A stretch of DNA of 64,000 bases from a halophilic archaeon (GTDB lineage: Archaea > Halobacteriota > Halobacteria > Halobacteriales > Haladaptataceae), in contig QNGA01000003.1 in assembly GCA_003298465.1 (NCBI GenBank), positions 62,001 through 126,000 of the forward strand, in the 5' to 3' direction. Under the pieces are notes generated by a model. The model searched no databases and had not been told where the DNA came from. It worked only from the letters and a program-made list of their open reading frames with translations. Both the position numbers and the translations under genes were made by a program. Below, in pieces: positions 8,313-17,206 of this stretch (its first letter is position 1; each line of letters opens with the position of its first letter).

Positions 8313-10082
8313 TCAGTCGTCGACCAGTTTCACGGTGCCGAAGGTGCCCCAGTCGTCCGACTCGGCCCGCCGGACGGCGTCGTAGGCGTCGACGAAGCCG
8401 GCACCCATGCTCTCGACGGTGTAGCCGTCGTGGACGTCTTCGGCCTCCGTCTCGACGGTGTTCAGCACGTCTATCGGGTCGGGGTACTCACCGTGATTCT
8501 GGTAGTAGGCGTCGACGAGCAGCGTGGCGGCACCGGCCGTCACGGGGCAGGACATGCTCGTCCCGCTGATGCGGCCGTACCACGTCTCGGTGTCCTCGTA
8601 GTAGGCCTGCAAGGGGTCCTCGGGTGCGAGCGTGCTCATCACGAGCTTCCCCGGTGCGCCGACGCCGTTGCGATAGAGGCCCATCGGCGTCACGTCGCGG
8701 TCGATGCCCTCGTAGGCCGTGAAGTCGACGGCGTAGTCGGCGACCACGTCGACGAACGGACGGACTTCGAAGTAGTACGTCTCGCCGCCCGCTATCTGTC
8801 CCGCGAGCTCCTCCGGTTCGTTCAACGAGGCGCTGGAGGCGACGACGTTACCGTCCTTGCTTCCCTCGTGGAGGTAGAAGTCGAGGTCCTCGGCGCTGGG
8901 GGTCCACGACAGCGTCGCTTCGACGTACCCGGCGTTCTTCGGGGCGTCCCAGCGGTGGTACTCGCTGCCCGTCGCGTCCACGGTCCCCGAGTAGGACCCG
9001 GAGTCGACCTCCGTCTCGGTCTTGTCCGCGGCGTGGTACTCGCGGAGGTTGTCGAGCGCCTTCTTCCGGTCGTAGTTCGTCGGGCCGTCGTAGTCCGGCG
9101 AGCGCCCGCGCGAAGAGAAGTCGGTCACCGTCTTCCGGTCGTCCGTGGCGGCCACCCCGAGGACGTGCGGGGCGGTGGCGTACTGGTTCAGCGTGTTCGT
9201 GTCCGGTCCGCTGTTGCCGGCCGAGAACACGGGGAGGATGCCCTCCCGGAACGCGTGCCACGTGGCGACGTTGACCGCGTCGTCCGGGTCGAAGTCCGTG
9301 CCAGTGCCGCCGCCCCACGAGTTCGAGACGACCTGCACGTCCGTTTCGCCGGCCCGGACCCGCGAGAGCAGGTGGTCGTACGCGGCGACGGGCTTGACGA
9401 TGAGCAGGGTCAGCCCCGCCGAGTAGACGGTGAGGTCGGCGTCCGGAGCCAACCCCTCGTACTTCCCGTCGCTCTTCCTCCCCGACCCGGTGATGGAACC
9501 AGAACAGTGCGTGCCGTGGCCGTTGTCGTCGGAGTCCACGGCCCCGACGTCCTCCCACGTCGTGTCGTCGCTGCTGGAGAGGGGGTTGACGTACCGCCAG
9601 TTGTGAACGATGTCGTCGCCGAGGTCGGGATGGTCGCCGTCGACGCCCGAGTCGATGACGACCGAGTGGGCACCGGACCCGGTGTAGCCGAGGTCGCCGT
9701 GAACCGCGTCGGCGCCCGTCGTCTCGCGGGCGTCGTCGTTGTGGTACTCCAGTTCGACGTTCTTCTGGACGTAGCGCACCTCCGGCCAGTCCGCCACTGT
9801 CCGAATCTGGTCGCTCGTCAACCGGGTGTAACCGATGGGGAGCACTTCGAACCCGTGGAAGCCGTCCTCCAGGTCGAGGTGGCGCAAGCGGTCGACCTGG
9901 GCGTTCGAGGTGAACACCACCAGCGTCTCCTTCAGTCCGCTCGTCGAGAGGTCGAACGCGTCGTCTATCGCGTCGCCGGACCCGGCGGCCGCCGTACCGC
10001 TGAACGGGAGCGCGAACCCGGCGGCGGTCACGCCCGTCGCCTTCAGAAATCGCCGTCTATCATGGTCGTTCACGTCCACCAT
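8313..10082 (-). CDS. Tat-exported S8 family serine peptidase (subtilase) with PPC-like insertion
   Basis: A 589-residue subtilase. The Tat signal DRRRFLKATGVTAAGFALP lies at residues 8-30. An inhibitor-I9-like prodomain follows at about 50-110 (ending YVQKNVELEY). The catalytic triad is D144 (VVIDSGVDGDHPDL), H189 (DNGHGTHCSGS) and S509 (GTSMSCPVTAG). The oxyanion Asn is in FSAGNSGPDTNT. Between Asn and Ser about 100 residues form a PPC-like beta-sandwich (SGTVDATGSEYHRW to VDFTAYEG). There is no C-terminal extension after the catalytic domain. A TATA-like CTATAAG lies at about 10097-10104 complement, only about 20 bp from ATG 10082, so GTG codons at 10079 or 10073 are alternative starts. 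Confidence 0.93.
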   Translation of the reverse strand: MVDVNDHDRRRFLKATGVTAAGFALPFSGTAAAGSGDAIDDAFDLSTSGLKETLVVFTSNAQVDRLRHLDLEDGFHGFEVLPIGYTRLTSDQIRTVADWPEVRYVQKNVELEYHNDDARETTGADAVHGDLGYTGSGAHSVVIDSGVDGDHPDLGDDIVHNWRYVNPLSSSDDTTWEDVGAVDSDDNGHGTHCSGSITGSGRKSDGKYEGLAPDADLTVYSAGLTLLIVKPVAAYDHLLSRVRAGETDVQVVSNSWGGGTGTDFDPDDAVNVATWHAFREGILPVFSAGNSGPDTNTLNQYATAPHVLGVAATDDRKTVTDFSSRGRSPDYDGPTNYDRKKALDNLREYHAADKTETEVDSGSYSGTVDATGSEYHRWDAPKNAGYVEATLSWTPSAEDLDFYLHEGSKDGNVVASSASLNEPEELAGQIAGGETYYFEVRPFVDVVADYAVDFTAYEGIDRDVTPMGLYRNGVGAPGKLVMSTLAPEDPLQAYYEDTETWYGRISGTSMSCPVTAGAATLLVDAYYQNHGEYPDPIDVLNTVETEAEDVHDGYTVESMGAGFVDAYDAVRRAESDDWGTFGTVKLVDD

Positions 10083-10267
10083 TGTAGTCGACCAGACTTA
10101 TAGAAGAAGGAAAACACTTTTTGCCGTTAGTTGAAACTTCTAACGGTGCTGGATTTTTCCGGTGCTAGCGGATCTCCGACGGCGGCGTCGGACGGCGCTC
10201 GTCCGTCGACCGTGGGACTCCCGACGGTAGACGAGATGCCCGAACGCCGAGAGAAGTCGCGGCGGCG

Positions 10268-10750
10268 TTACTCGACGTTCTCGCCCTGGTAGTCGCCGTC
10301 GTACGTCCCCTCGTGGTTCGCCTCCGCGAGAACGAGCTGGCCGATACGCGCGCCGCACTCGATTTCGACGTCGTGGTGGACCTCGAGCAGTCCCTCGCCC
10401 TTGCCCTCGTAGCCCGCGTCCCAGACGGCGGTGTGGAGCATACAGGAGTTGCGCATCAGCGACGAGCGCGGGTAGAGGAAGCCCACGTGGCCGTCCGGGA
10501 CGCCGATGGTCTCGCCGTACTGGACGATGTAGGTCCCCCGGCGCAGGTAGTACGTCTCGGGGACGTTCTCGCCGACCTGCTCGGGTTCGATCTCCTGGCG
10601 GTCGCCCACCTCCTTGTCGTCGCGCCCGATGCGACCCGAGTCGCGTTGCTCGTACACCGCCGCCAACGTCAGGTCGACGCCGTTCGGCTGAACCTGCTCG
10701 TCGGCAGCCTCCGCTATGCGTTCGGCGACGAAGGTTCCACTACGGAACAT
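10268..10750 (-). CDS. dut: Deoxyuridine 5'-triphosphate nucleotidohydrolase (archaeal dCTP deaminase-like family)
   Basis: A 160-residue enzyme removing pyrophosphate from dUTP. This keeps uracil out of DNA and supplies dUMP. It has the archaeal dUTPase/dCTP-deaminase trimer motifs: QPNGVDL near residue 25, YPRSSLMRNS in the middle, and AVWDAGYEGKGEG as the nucleotide-binding hairpin. The start ATG at 10750 is preferred over the in-frame codon at 10762, because the TATA box at 10773-10780 is about 26 bp away and gives a leaderless transcript. Its class (Dut rather than Dcd) is inferred from the VWDAGY hairpin and length; distinguishing them finally needs activity data. Confidence 0.85.
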   Translation of the reverse strand: MFRSGTFVAERIAEAADEQVQPNGVDLTLAAVYEQRDSGRIGRDDKEVGDRQEIEPEQVGENVPETYYLRRGTYIVQYGETIGVPDGHVGFLYPRSSLMRNSCMLHTAVWDAGYEGKGEGLLEVHHDVEIECGARIGQLVLAEANHEGTYDGDYQGENVE

Positions 10751-10772
10751 GACCCAACCCACCCCCGCCCCT

Positions 10773-10780
10773 TGTATAAC
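10773..10780 (-). promoter_or_regulatory. TATA box of dut
   Basis: The complement reads GTTATACA, about 26 bp before the dut ATG at 10750 in a GC-rich background. The spacing predicts a leaderless mRNA. Confidence 0.6.
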
Positions 10781-10920
10781 CTTGCCGGATTTCCGCGTCC
10801 GCCCCTCCAGGCGACCGACGGTGGCGCTACCGACGGCGGCGTTCCGAGCCGGCGTATTCGCGAGTATTGCCGGCCGGGGCGGGAGTTTACCCGTTTCCGA
10901 AGTAACACGAACACGCGGGA

Positions 10921-10926
10921 TTTATA
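10921..10926 (+). promoter_or_regulatory. TATA box of the aconitase gene
   Basis: TTTATA followed by CGCGAGG, with the ATG at 10954 about 30 bp downstream. This is consistent with a leaderless or nearly leaderless start. Confidence 0.6.
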
Positions 10927-10953
10927 CGCGAGGAGGGTCGATATTCGCGCGTT

Positions 10954-12936
10954 ATGGGACAGACACTGACGGAAAAGATTCTCGACGACCACCTCGTCGA
11001 AGGGGAACTCGAGACCGGCGAGGAGATCGGGATCGAGATCGACCAGGTGCTCACGCAGGACACGACGGGAACGATGGTCTGGCTCCAGTTCGAGGCCATG
11101 GACCTGGACGAAGTCCAGACCGAGCTGGCGGCGCAGTACTGCGACCACCAGACGTACCAGTTCGACTTCAAGAACACCGACGACCACCGCTTCCTCCGTT
11201 CGGCGGCCGGCACCTTCGGCGCTCACTTCTCCCGACCGGGCAACGGCATCTGTCACAACGTCCACAAGGAGAACTTCGCCGCACCCGGGAAGACGCTGCT
11301 CGGCAGCGACTCCCACACGCCGACCCCCGGCGGTCTGGGCGAACTCGCCATCGGCGCGGGCGGTATCGACATCGCGGTCGCGATGGGCGGCGGCTCCTAC
11401 TACATCGACATGCCCGAGGTCGTCAACGTCCGACTCGAAGGCGAACTCCCCGAGTGGGCGACCGCCAAGGACGTCATCCTCGAGATGCTCCGGCGGCTCT
11501 CCGTGAAGGGCGGCGTCGGCAAAGTGCTGGAGTACACCGGTCCGGGCGTCGAGAGTCTCTCCGTCCCGGAGCGCACCACCATCACGAACATGGGGACGGA
11601 ACTCGGCGCGACCACCTCCATCTTCCCGACCGACGAGAAGACCGAGGAGTACCTCGACGCGCTCGGTCGCGGCGACGAGTACGTCGAACTGACCCCGGAC
11701 GAGGACGCCGAGTACGACGACGAGATCGTCGTCGACCTCTCGGACCTCGAACCGCTCATCGCCAAGCCGTCGATGCCCGACAACGTCGTGCCCGTCCGCG
11801 AGGTCGCCGGCCAGTCGGTCGACCAGGTCATCATCGGCTCCTGTACCAACGGCGCGTACGAGGACATCCTCCCCGCCGCGAAGATGCTCGAAGGTCGTAC
11901 CATCGACCGCAAGACGGACATGATCGTCGCGCCCGGTAGCAAGCAGGCCTCCGAGATGCTCGCCCGCGAGGGCCACGTCGCCGAACTGATGGCGGCCGGC
12001 GTCAACTTCTCCGAGGCGACATGCGGCGCGTGCATCGGCATCGGTCACGTGCCCGCCTCCGACTCCGTGAGCCTCCGGACGTTCAACCGCAACTTCGAGG
12101 GACGCTCCGGCATCGAGGACGACTCGGTCTACCTCTGTTCGCCCGAGGTCGCCACGGCGGCGGCCATCAAGGGCGAAATCGTCGACCCGCGCGACCTCGC
12201 CGACGAACTCGGCGACCTCGAGGACCCCGGCTTCGAACTCGGCGACCGGTACGACACCGGCGGCGAGGACCCCGACCTCATCTCGCCCGACGAGGCCGTC
12301 GACGACGAACTCGTCAAGGGCCCGAACATCGGCGACGTTCCGCTGAAGGACACGATGGAGGCCGACCTCGAAGGGCCGGCCCTCCTGAAGATGGGCGACA
12401 ACATCACGACCGACCACATCATCCCCGCGACCCAGGACATCCTGATGTACCGGTCGAACGTCCCGAAGCTCTCCGAGTTCACCCTCTCGCGCGTCGACGA
12501 CTCGTTCGCCGAGCGCGCGCTGGACGCCGACGGCGGCTTCCTCGTCGCCGGCGAGAACTACGGACAGGGTAGCTCCCGCGAGCACGCGGCGCTGTGCCCC
12601 ATGTACCTCGGCGTCGAGGGCGTGCTGGCCCAGAGCTTCGCCCGCATCCACAAGGCGAACCTGTTCAACTTCGGTCTCATCCCGCTCACCATCGACGAGG
12701 AGACCTACGAGAAGATAGAGCAGGGCGACGACGTCGAAATCGTCGACGACGTGGCCGAGGCCGTCCGCTCCGGCCAGGAGGAGTTCACGGTTCGCGTGAA
12801 CGACGACTGGGAAGCGACGGCCTCCCTCGACGCCTCCGAGCGCGAGCGCGAAATCCTCGCGGACGGCGGCAAGCTGGCGCACACGAAGAAGCAGGCCCAG
12901 TCCGGCGGCAGCGGCGCGACGCCCGCCGACGACTGA
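10954..12936 (+). CDS. acn: Aconitate hydratase
   Basis: A 660-residue [4Fe-4S] hydro-lyase that isomerises citrate to isocitrate in the TCA cycle. The cluster cysteines are C297 (IGSCTNGAYED), C357 and C360 (CGACIGIGHVP). Other family landmarks are SDSHTPTPGGLG near residue 115, and the C-terminal swivel with NYGQGSSREHAALCP, whose Arg/Ser bind substrate. At 660 residues it is the compact archaeal form, shorter than the ~900-residue AcnA. The 3-isopropylmalate dehydratase branch is unlikely, because both domains are in one chain. The tail is Gly/Ser/Ala-rich. It stands alone with its own TATA box. Confidence 0.93.
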   Translation: MGQTLTEKILDDHLVEGELETGEEIGIEIDQVLTQDTTGTMVWLQFEAMDLDEVQTELAAQYCDHQTYQFDFKNTDDHRFLRSAAGTFGAHFSRPGNGICHNVHKENFAAPGKTLLGSDSHTPTPGGLGELAIGAGGIDIAVAMGGGSYYIDMPEVVNVRLEGELPEWATAKDVILEMLRRLSVKGGVGKVLEYTGPGVESLSVPERTTITNMGTELGATTSIFPTDEKTEEYLDALGRGDEYVELTPDEDAEYDDEIVVDLSDLEPLIAKPSMPDNVVPVREVAGQSVDQVIIGSCTNGAYEDILPAAKMLEGRTIDRKTDMIVAPGSKQASEMLAREGHVAELMAAGVNFSEATCGACIGIGHVPASDSVSLRTFNRNFEGRSGIEDDSVYLCSPEVATAAAIKGEIVDPRDLADELGDLEDPGFELGDRYDTGGEDPDLISPDEAVDDELVKGPNIGDVPLKDTMEADLEGPALLKMGDNITTDHIIPATQDILMYRSNVPKLSEFTLSRVDDSFAERALDADGGFLVAGENYGQGSSREHAALCPMYLGVEGVLAQSFARIHKANLFNFGLIPLTIDEETYEKIEQGDDVEIVDDVAEAVRSGQEEFTVRVNDDWEATASLDASEREREILADGGKLAHTKKQAQSGGSGATPADD

Positions 12937-13069
12937 TACGACCGTCTGCGACGGGAGGAGGCCAGGCGGCCGCTCCCCGGAAACGCTCGATCTGACGCTA
13001 TCTTTCTTCGCTGGTGCTCCGCTCAGTCGTCGGTCCGCTCGCTGTACAACTGAACGCTGACCGAACGGT

Positions 13070-13501
13070 TCATCCGCGGTGGGACCCGTCGTCGGGGCCG
13101 ACGACCTCGACCTTCACGCCCTCGGGGCTCTCGCAGTAGAGCACGTAGTAGCCGCCGGCGAAGGGGTGGCCGTCCTCGTAGAGCACGGTCGCGTCCTCGC
13201 GCTCGCGGACGCCCGCGGTGATTTCGTCGACCTGCTCGCGGGAGGCCGCGTGGAACGCGAGGTGGTTCAGACCCGGAGCCTGCCGGTCGAAGGGATGGTC
13301 GGACTCGTCGGCCCGCACGAGGACGACGTACGTCGGTCCGTTGATCCACGAGCGCCCGGCGTCCCACTCGTTTTTCGGTTCGTAGCCGAGTTCGGCCAGC
13401 AGCCAGCCCCAGAACTCGACCGACGCGGCGAGGTCGGACACGTACAGTTCGACGTGGTGGAGTTGCCCGGCGCGCTCGGGGTCAGCGTGGTCGTAGCTCA
13501 C
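13070..13501 (-). CDS. VOC-family (glyoxalase/bleomycin-resistance-like) protein
   Basis: A 143-residue vicinal-oxygen-chelate protein. It has the two babab units: an N-terminal LHHVELYVSDLAASVEFWGW with a metal-type His, and a second half starting LNHLAFHAASREQVDE and ending in ESPEGVKVEVVGP, where a Glu is the usual ligand. Substrate is unknown; haloarchaea have many such proteins. GTG 13501 (followed by SYDHADPERAGQ) is preferred because the extension to ATG 13528 is Arg/Pro-rich and looks non-coding. It is divergent from rimI. Confidence 0.85.
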   Translation of the reverse strand: MSYDHADPERAGQLHHVELYVSDLAASVEFWGWLLAELGYEPKNEWDAGRSWINGPTYVVLVRADESDHPFDRQAPGLNHLAFHAASREQVDEITAGVREREDATVLYEDGHPFAGGYYVLYCESPEGVKVEVVGPDDGSHRG

Positions 13502-13612
13502 GGGACGCTGCACACGGCGCGGCAACAAAAGCGCTGGTCGCTGCCGTCGAGGCGCTCCAGCCGTAGCGGGCCGACCAACCGCCAGCGACCGCGGCGAAAG
13601 TTCGCGGGCATG

Positions 13613-13623
13613 AATAATTTATT
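13613..13623 (+). promoter_or_regulatory. TATA-rich promoter of rimI
   Basis: AATAATTTATT lies about 28 bp upstream of the GTG at 13646. It supports that codon rather than the ATG at 13610, which would lie upstream of the predicted transcription start. Confidence 0.5.
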
Positions 13624-13645
13624 CCCCCGCGTCGAAGACATACGC

Positions 13646-14116
13646 GTGACGACAACCGCCAGCGCGGCGGACACCATCTCCATCCGCTCCGCGAAGGAGC
13701 CGGACCTGCTCGCCGTCTTCCGCATCGAGAAGGCGTCGTTCGACCAGCCGTGGCCGTTCTCGGCGTTCGAACGCTACCTCGACGAGCCGACGTTCCTCGT
13801 CGCGGAGGACGACGCGAAGGTGGTCGGGTACGTCGTCGCCGACGTGGTACCGAACCACGGACGGGGACTCGGACACGTCAAGGACATCGCCGTCCACCCG
13901 ACCCGGCGGGGCGAGGGCATCGGGTCGAAGCTGCTCGAACGCGCGCTGGCGGGCATCGGGTCCCGGGGCGCACACAGCGTCAAACTCGAAGTCCGGGAGA
14001 GCAACGAGTCGGCCATCGACCTGTACCGCGAGTTCGGCTTCCAGTACCTCCGGACGGTGCCGCGCTACTACGACGACGGCGAGGACGCGCTGGTGATGGT
14101 GGTCGAGCTAAACTGA
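13646..14116 (+). CDS. rimI: Ribosomal-protein-alanine N-acetyltransferase RimI-like GNAT
   Basis: A 156-residue GNAT acetyltransferase, probably acting on protein N-termini. The core carries the RimI signature: FRIEKASFDQPWPFSAFERY at the N-terminus, HVKDIAVHPTRRGEGIGSKL for acetyl-CoA pyrophosphate binding, and a terminal LEVRESNESAIDLYREFGF. The start GTG 13646 is chosen from the position of the TATA-rich element; the in-frame ATG at 13610 adds 12 residues. In archaea this enzyme corresponds to the Ard1/NatA-like activity and may acetylate many proteins, which the sequence cannot settle. Confidence 0.87.
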   Translation: MTTTASAADTISIRSAKEPDLLAVFRIEKASFDQPWPFSAFERYLDEPTFLVAEDDAKVVGYVVADVVPNHGRGLGHVKDIAVHPTRRGEGIGSKLLERALAGIGSRGAHSVKLEVRESNESAIDLYREFGFQYLRTVPRYYDDGEDALVMVVELN

Positions 14117-14149
14117 AGGGTTTTCAGTCCGCGTCCGCTACCTGCGAGC

Positions 14150-14578
14150 ATGGGATACGCCTGTCCGGTCTGCGAGACGCCCCAGTCCGACGGAGAGCAT
14201 CTCGCCAACCACCTCGCGTTCACCGCCATGCTCGGCGACGACGAACACGCGGCGTGGCTCGACGAGCACGCCCCGGGCTGGGAGGAGCAGGGCCCCGACG
14301 AACTCGCGCCGACCATCACGGACCGGGTCGCGGAGACGGAGTTCCCGCAGGTGTTCGAGGACACTCGACCCACGGACCACGACCACGCCGGGGACGACGC
14401 GCTCTTCGAGGACGAACTCCAGCGCGCCGGCGGGTACGGCCGGACGGCCGGGGCACAGGGAGGGCAACCGATGGACGAGGACGCCCAGCGGATTCTGGCG
14501 GAGGCGCGCCAAATGACGGAGGAGATGCTCTCCGAGGAGGACGACGACTCCGGGCCGGGCGAGTCCGCCGACGAGTAA
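14150..14578 (+). CDS. Haloarchaeal conserved protein with N-terminal C/H zinc knuckle (DUF5810-like)
   Basis: A 142-residue acidic protein. The first 25 residues hold a zinc-knuckle pattern (CPVCETPQSDGEHLANH) with two Cys and two His, like a degenerate C2H2 finger. They are followed by FTAMLGDDEHAAWLDEHAPGW and a disordered Asp/Glu tail. I recognise it as a conserved haloarchaeal family of unknown function, DUF5810-like from memory. It lies 33 bp behind rimI and may be co-transcribed. Confidence 0.75.
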   Translation: MGYACPVCETPQSDGEHLANHLAFTAMLGDDEHAAWLDEHAPGWEEQGPDELAPTITDRVAETEFPQVFEDTRPTDHDHAGDDALFEDELQRAGGYGRTAGAQGGQPMDEDAQRILAEARQMTEEMLSEEDDDSGPGESADE

Positions 14579-14603
14579 CCGGGTCGAGTCCGGCAGCCGG
14601 GCG

Positions 14604-14780
14604 TCAGATGGCGCAGTCGTCGACGAACTCGTAGCTTCCCTCGTACTCGTCCTCGTCGGCGTCGAGTTTACGTTCGATGGCGTCGCGGAGCCACTCGTCG
14701 ACGGTCTCGTCGTCGCAGTCGGCCTCTATCCGCTCGCGGGTGTCCACGTCTACGGTGAGGACGAGGTGGTCGTGTCGCAT
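14604..14780 (-). CDS. Small acidic protein, 58 aa, unknown function
   Basis: A 58-residue frame (MRHDHLVLTVDVDTRERIEA to the end) with haloarchaeal codon and acid bias. A beta strand followed by a helix (ETVDEWLRDAIERKL) resembles ribbon-helix-helix proteins, but the similarity is weak. A T-rich element (GCTTTTTGC on the minus strand, near 14810) is about 27 bp upstream of the ATG and could be a weak TATA box. The gene is convergent with the preceding zinc-knuckle gene. It could be a regulator; I do not recognise the family. Confidence 0.6.
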   Translation of the reverse strand: MRHDHLVLTVDVDTRERIEADCDDETVDEWLRDAIERKLDADEDEYEGSYEFVDDCAI

Positions 14781-14930
14781 GAACCTTCGTTAGGGACCGG
14801 AAGTGCAAAAAGCTAGCCGCCGGCGACCGCCGCCGCCCCGCTCCGCCTCACGGGGGCTCCCCGGCGTCGCGCGGTCGCACGCCGACCCGCCGCTGAAACC
14901 CTTATCAGGACACCGTCCGAAGGGACACCC

Positions 14931-16781
14931 ATGAACGTAGTGCCGGACACGAGCGCCGTCGTCGACGGACGCATCTCGCAGAAAGTCGACGCCGGCGACT
15001 TCGCCGGAGCGACCGTGCTCGTCCCGGAGGCGGTCGTCAGCGAACTCGAATCGCAGGCCAACGAGGGGATGGAAAGCGGCTGGGACGGCCTCTCCGAACT
15101 CCAGCGGCTCGCCGACCTCGCAGACGGCGGCGAGATAGAACTGGAGTACGTCGGCGAACGCCCCGGCCCGGAGGAGAAGGGGTACGCCCACCGCGGCGAG
15201 ATAGACGCGGTCATCCGCGAACTCGCCGCCGACCACGACGCCGTCTTCCTCACCAGCGACCTCGTCCAGAGCGAGGTCGCGGCGGCGAAGGGCCTGGAGG
15301 TGGAGTACGTCGCGCCGAAGACCCGCGACGTCGGTCGGCTGAGCATCGAGGACTACTTCGACGAGACGACGATGAGCGTCCACCTCCGCGCCGAGAGCCG
15401 CCCGATGGCCAAGCGCGGCGAGATCGGCGACATGCACTACCAGGAGATCGGCGACGAGGAACTCTCCGAGGAGCAGATGAAGGAGTACGGCCAGGAGATA
15501 CTCCAGGTCGCCAAGCAGAGCAACGAGGGGTTCGTGGAACTCGACGAGCCGGGGATGACCATCGTCCAGTTCCGCGACTACCGCATCGCCATCGCGGAAC
15601 CGCCGTTCGCCGACGCCTGGGAGATAACGGCGGTGCGGCCCATCGTCAAGACCGACATGGAGGACTACGAGTTCGCCGACGAACTCAAAGAGCGCCTGAT
15701 GGAGCGCCAGCGCGGCGTCCTCATCGCCGGGTCGCCCGGCGCGGGGAAGTCCACGTTCGCGCAGGCGGTCGCGGAGTTCCTCGCCGGCAGCGACTTCGCG
15801 GTGAAGACGATGGAGAAGCCCCGCGACCTCCAGGTCGGCCCGGAGGTCACGCAGTACACCGAACTCGGGGGCGAGATGGAGAAGACCGCCGACTCGCTGC
15901 TGATGGTGCGCCCCGACTACACCATCTACGACGAGGTCCGGAAGACCGACGACTTCGAGGTGTTCGCGGACATGCGCCTCGCGGGCGTCGGCATGGTCGG
16001 CGTCGTCCACGCCACGCGGGCCATCGACGCCCTCCAGCGCCTCGTCGGCCGGGTCGAACTCGGGATGATCCCCCAGATCGTCGACACCGTCGTCTACATC
16101 GAGGCCGGCGAGGTCGAGACGGTGTACGACGTGACGACGCAGGTGAAGGTGCCGGAGGGGCTGATGGAGGAGGACCTCGCGCGTCCGGTCATCCTCATCG
16201 AGGACTTCGAGACGGGCCGGCCGGAGTACGAGATATACACGTTCAACCGCCAGGTCGTCACCGTCCCCCTGAACGAGGGCGAGGGAGACGAGGGCGGCGT
16301 CGACGCCCTCGCGCGCCAGGAGATAGAGCGCGAGATACAGTCGGTCGCCCGCGGCCGCGTGGACGTGGACCTGCAGGGCCAGAACAAGGCGGTCGTCTAC
16401 GTCGAGGAGGACGACATCTCCTACGTCATCGGCAAGGGCGGCGGCCGCATCGAGGACATCGAGAACCGTCTCGGCATCGACATCGACGTGCGAACCCACG
16501 ACGAGAAACCCTCGTCCGCTTCGGGCGCGGGCGGAGCCGGCGCGAGCGCGGCCCAGTCGCGCGGCGAGGTCGTGACGCCGGAGATAACGTCGCGCCACGT
16601 CGTCATCCCCATCGACGGCCACGCCGGCGAGACGGTCGAGGTCCAGGCCGACGGCGAGTACCTCTTCACCGCGACCGTGGGCCGGGGCGGCGACATCCAG
16701 GTGTCCCGCGGCAGCGCCATCGCCGAGGAACTGGAGCGGGCCATCGACAGGGAACGACAGATAACGGTCGTCACGTCCTGA
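14931..16781 (+). CDS. PIN domain - ATPase - KH fusion protein (PINc/VapC-type ATPase)
   Basis: A 616-residue archaeal three-domain protein. An N-terminal PIN nuclease fold (VPDTSAVVDGR, with the conserved Asp at residue 6, and FLTSDLVQSEVA near 110) is followed by a secretion-type ATPase domain. Walker A is AGSPGAGKSTFAQAV at about 266-280, and the DEV-type box is YDEVRKTDDFEVFADMRLAG. Next comes a KH-type RNA-binding element (VIGKGGGRIEDIENRLGID, about 497-515) and a C-terminal TRAM-like strand region. The order suggests an ATP-driven RNA nuclease or RNP remodeller; that role is inferred. It is in a single-gene unit, convergent with a winged-helix gene. Confidence 0.88.
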   Translation: MNVVPDTSAVVDGRISQKVDAGDFAGATVLVPEAVVSELESQANEGMESGWDGLSELQRLADLADGGEIELEYVGERPGPEEKGYAHRGEIDAVIRELAADHDAVFLTSDLVQSEVAAAKGLEVEYVAPKTRDVGRLSIEDYFDETTMSVHLRAESRPMAKRGEIGDMHYQEIGDEELSEEQMKEYGQEILQVAKQSNEGFVELDEPGMTIVQFRDYRIAIAEPPFADAWEITAVRPIVKTDMEDYEFADELKERLMERQRGVLIAGSPGAGKSTFAQAVAEFLAGSDFAVKTMEKPRDLQVGPEVTQYTELGGEMEKTADSLLMVRPDYTIYDEVRKTDDFEVFADMRLAGVGMVGVVHATRAIDALQRLVGRVELGMIPQIVDTVVYIEAGEVETVYDVTTQVKVPEGLMEEDLARPVILIEDFETGRPEYEIYTFNRQVVTVPLNEGEGDEGGVDALARQEIEREIQSVARGRVDVDLQGQNKAVVYVEEDDISYVIGKGGGRIEDIENRLGIDIDVRTHDEKPSSASGAGGAGASAAQSRGEVVTPEITSRHVVIPIDGHAGETVEVQADGEYLFTATVGRGGDIQVSRGSAIAEELERAIDRERQITVVTS

Positions 16782-16799
16782 GCGCGCCGAACGGTGCGG

Positions 16800-17069
16800 T
16801 CAGGCGTCGGCGCAGCACTCGGCGTCGGCGTCGGACTGGACCGTTATCTCGTAGAGATTCTGGCGGGCGTCCGCGAAGTAGATGTCCTCCTCGACGACGC
16901 CGATGTCCTCCAGGCGTTCGAGGGCGTACCGCACCGTCCGCGCCGACAGCATCGACTCGTCGACTATCTCTTTCTGCGTGAGCGATCCCTTGTACTCCAG
17001 AACTTTGAACACGAGCTTCGCGCTCGGGGGCAGGTCGTCTATTTCCTCCCGCTGTGTCTGGGACATCAT
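16800..17069 (-). CDS. Winged-helix transcriptional regulator (MarR/TrmB-like), 89 aa
   Basis: A compact regulator. Residues 15-65 form a wHTH: SAKLVFKVLEYKGSLTQKEI, then the recognition helix region SARTVRYALERLEDIGVV and the wing strand EDIYFADARQNLYEI. The C-terminus has a CC pair (AECCADA) that may bind a metal or respond to redox; this is inference. The start is ATG 17069 or the adjacent ATG 17066. No effector domain is present, so it probably works as a dimeric DNA-binding protein with unknown targets. Confidence 0.82.
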   Translation of the reverse strand: MMSQTQREEIDDLPPSAKLVFKVLEYKGSLTQKEIVDESMLSARTVRYALERLEDIGVVEEDIYFADARQNLYEITVQSDADAECCADA

Positions 17070-17206
17070 CGTTACGAATCGAAACAGGCCAGCAGCATAA
17101 AACTATTGAGACACTGTGACATGCACCGGTCGAGGACGGCGACCGTCTGCCGCCGCTCCCCGCCGCTGACCGGAGGTTTTAGCCATCCTCGCTCGACGGT
17201 CTTCCC

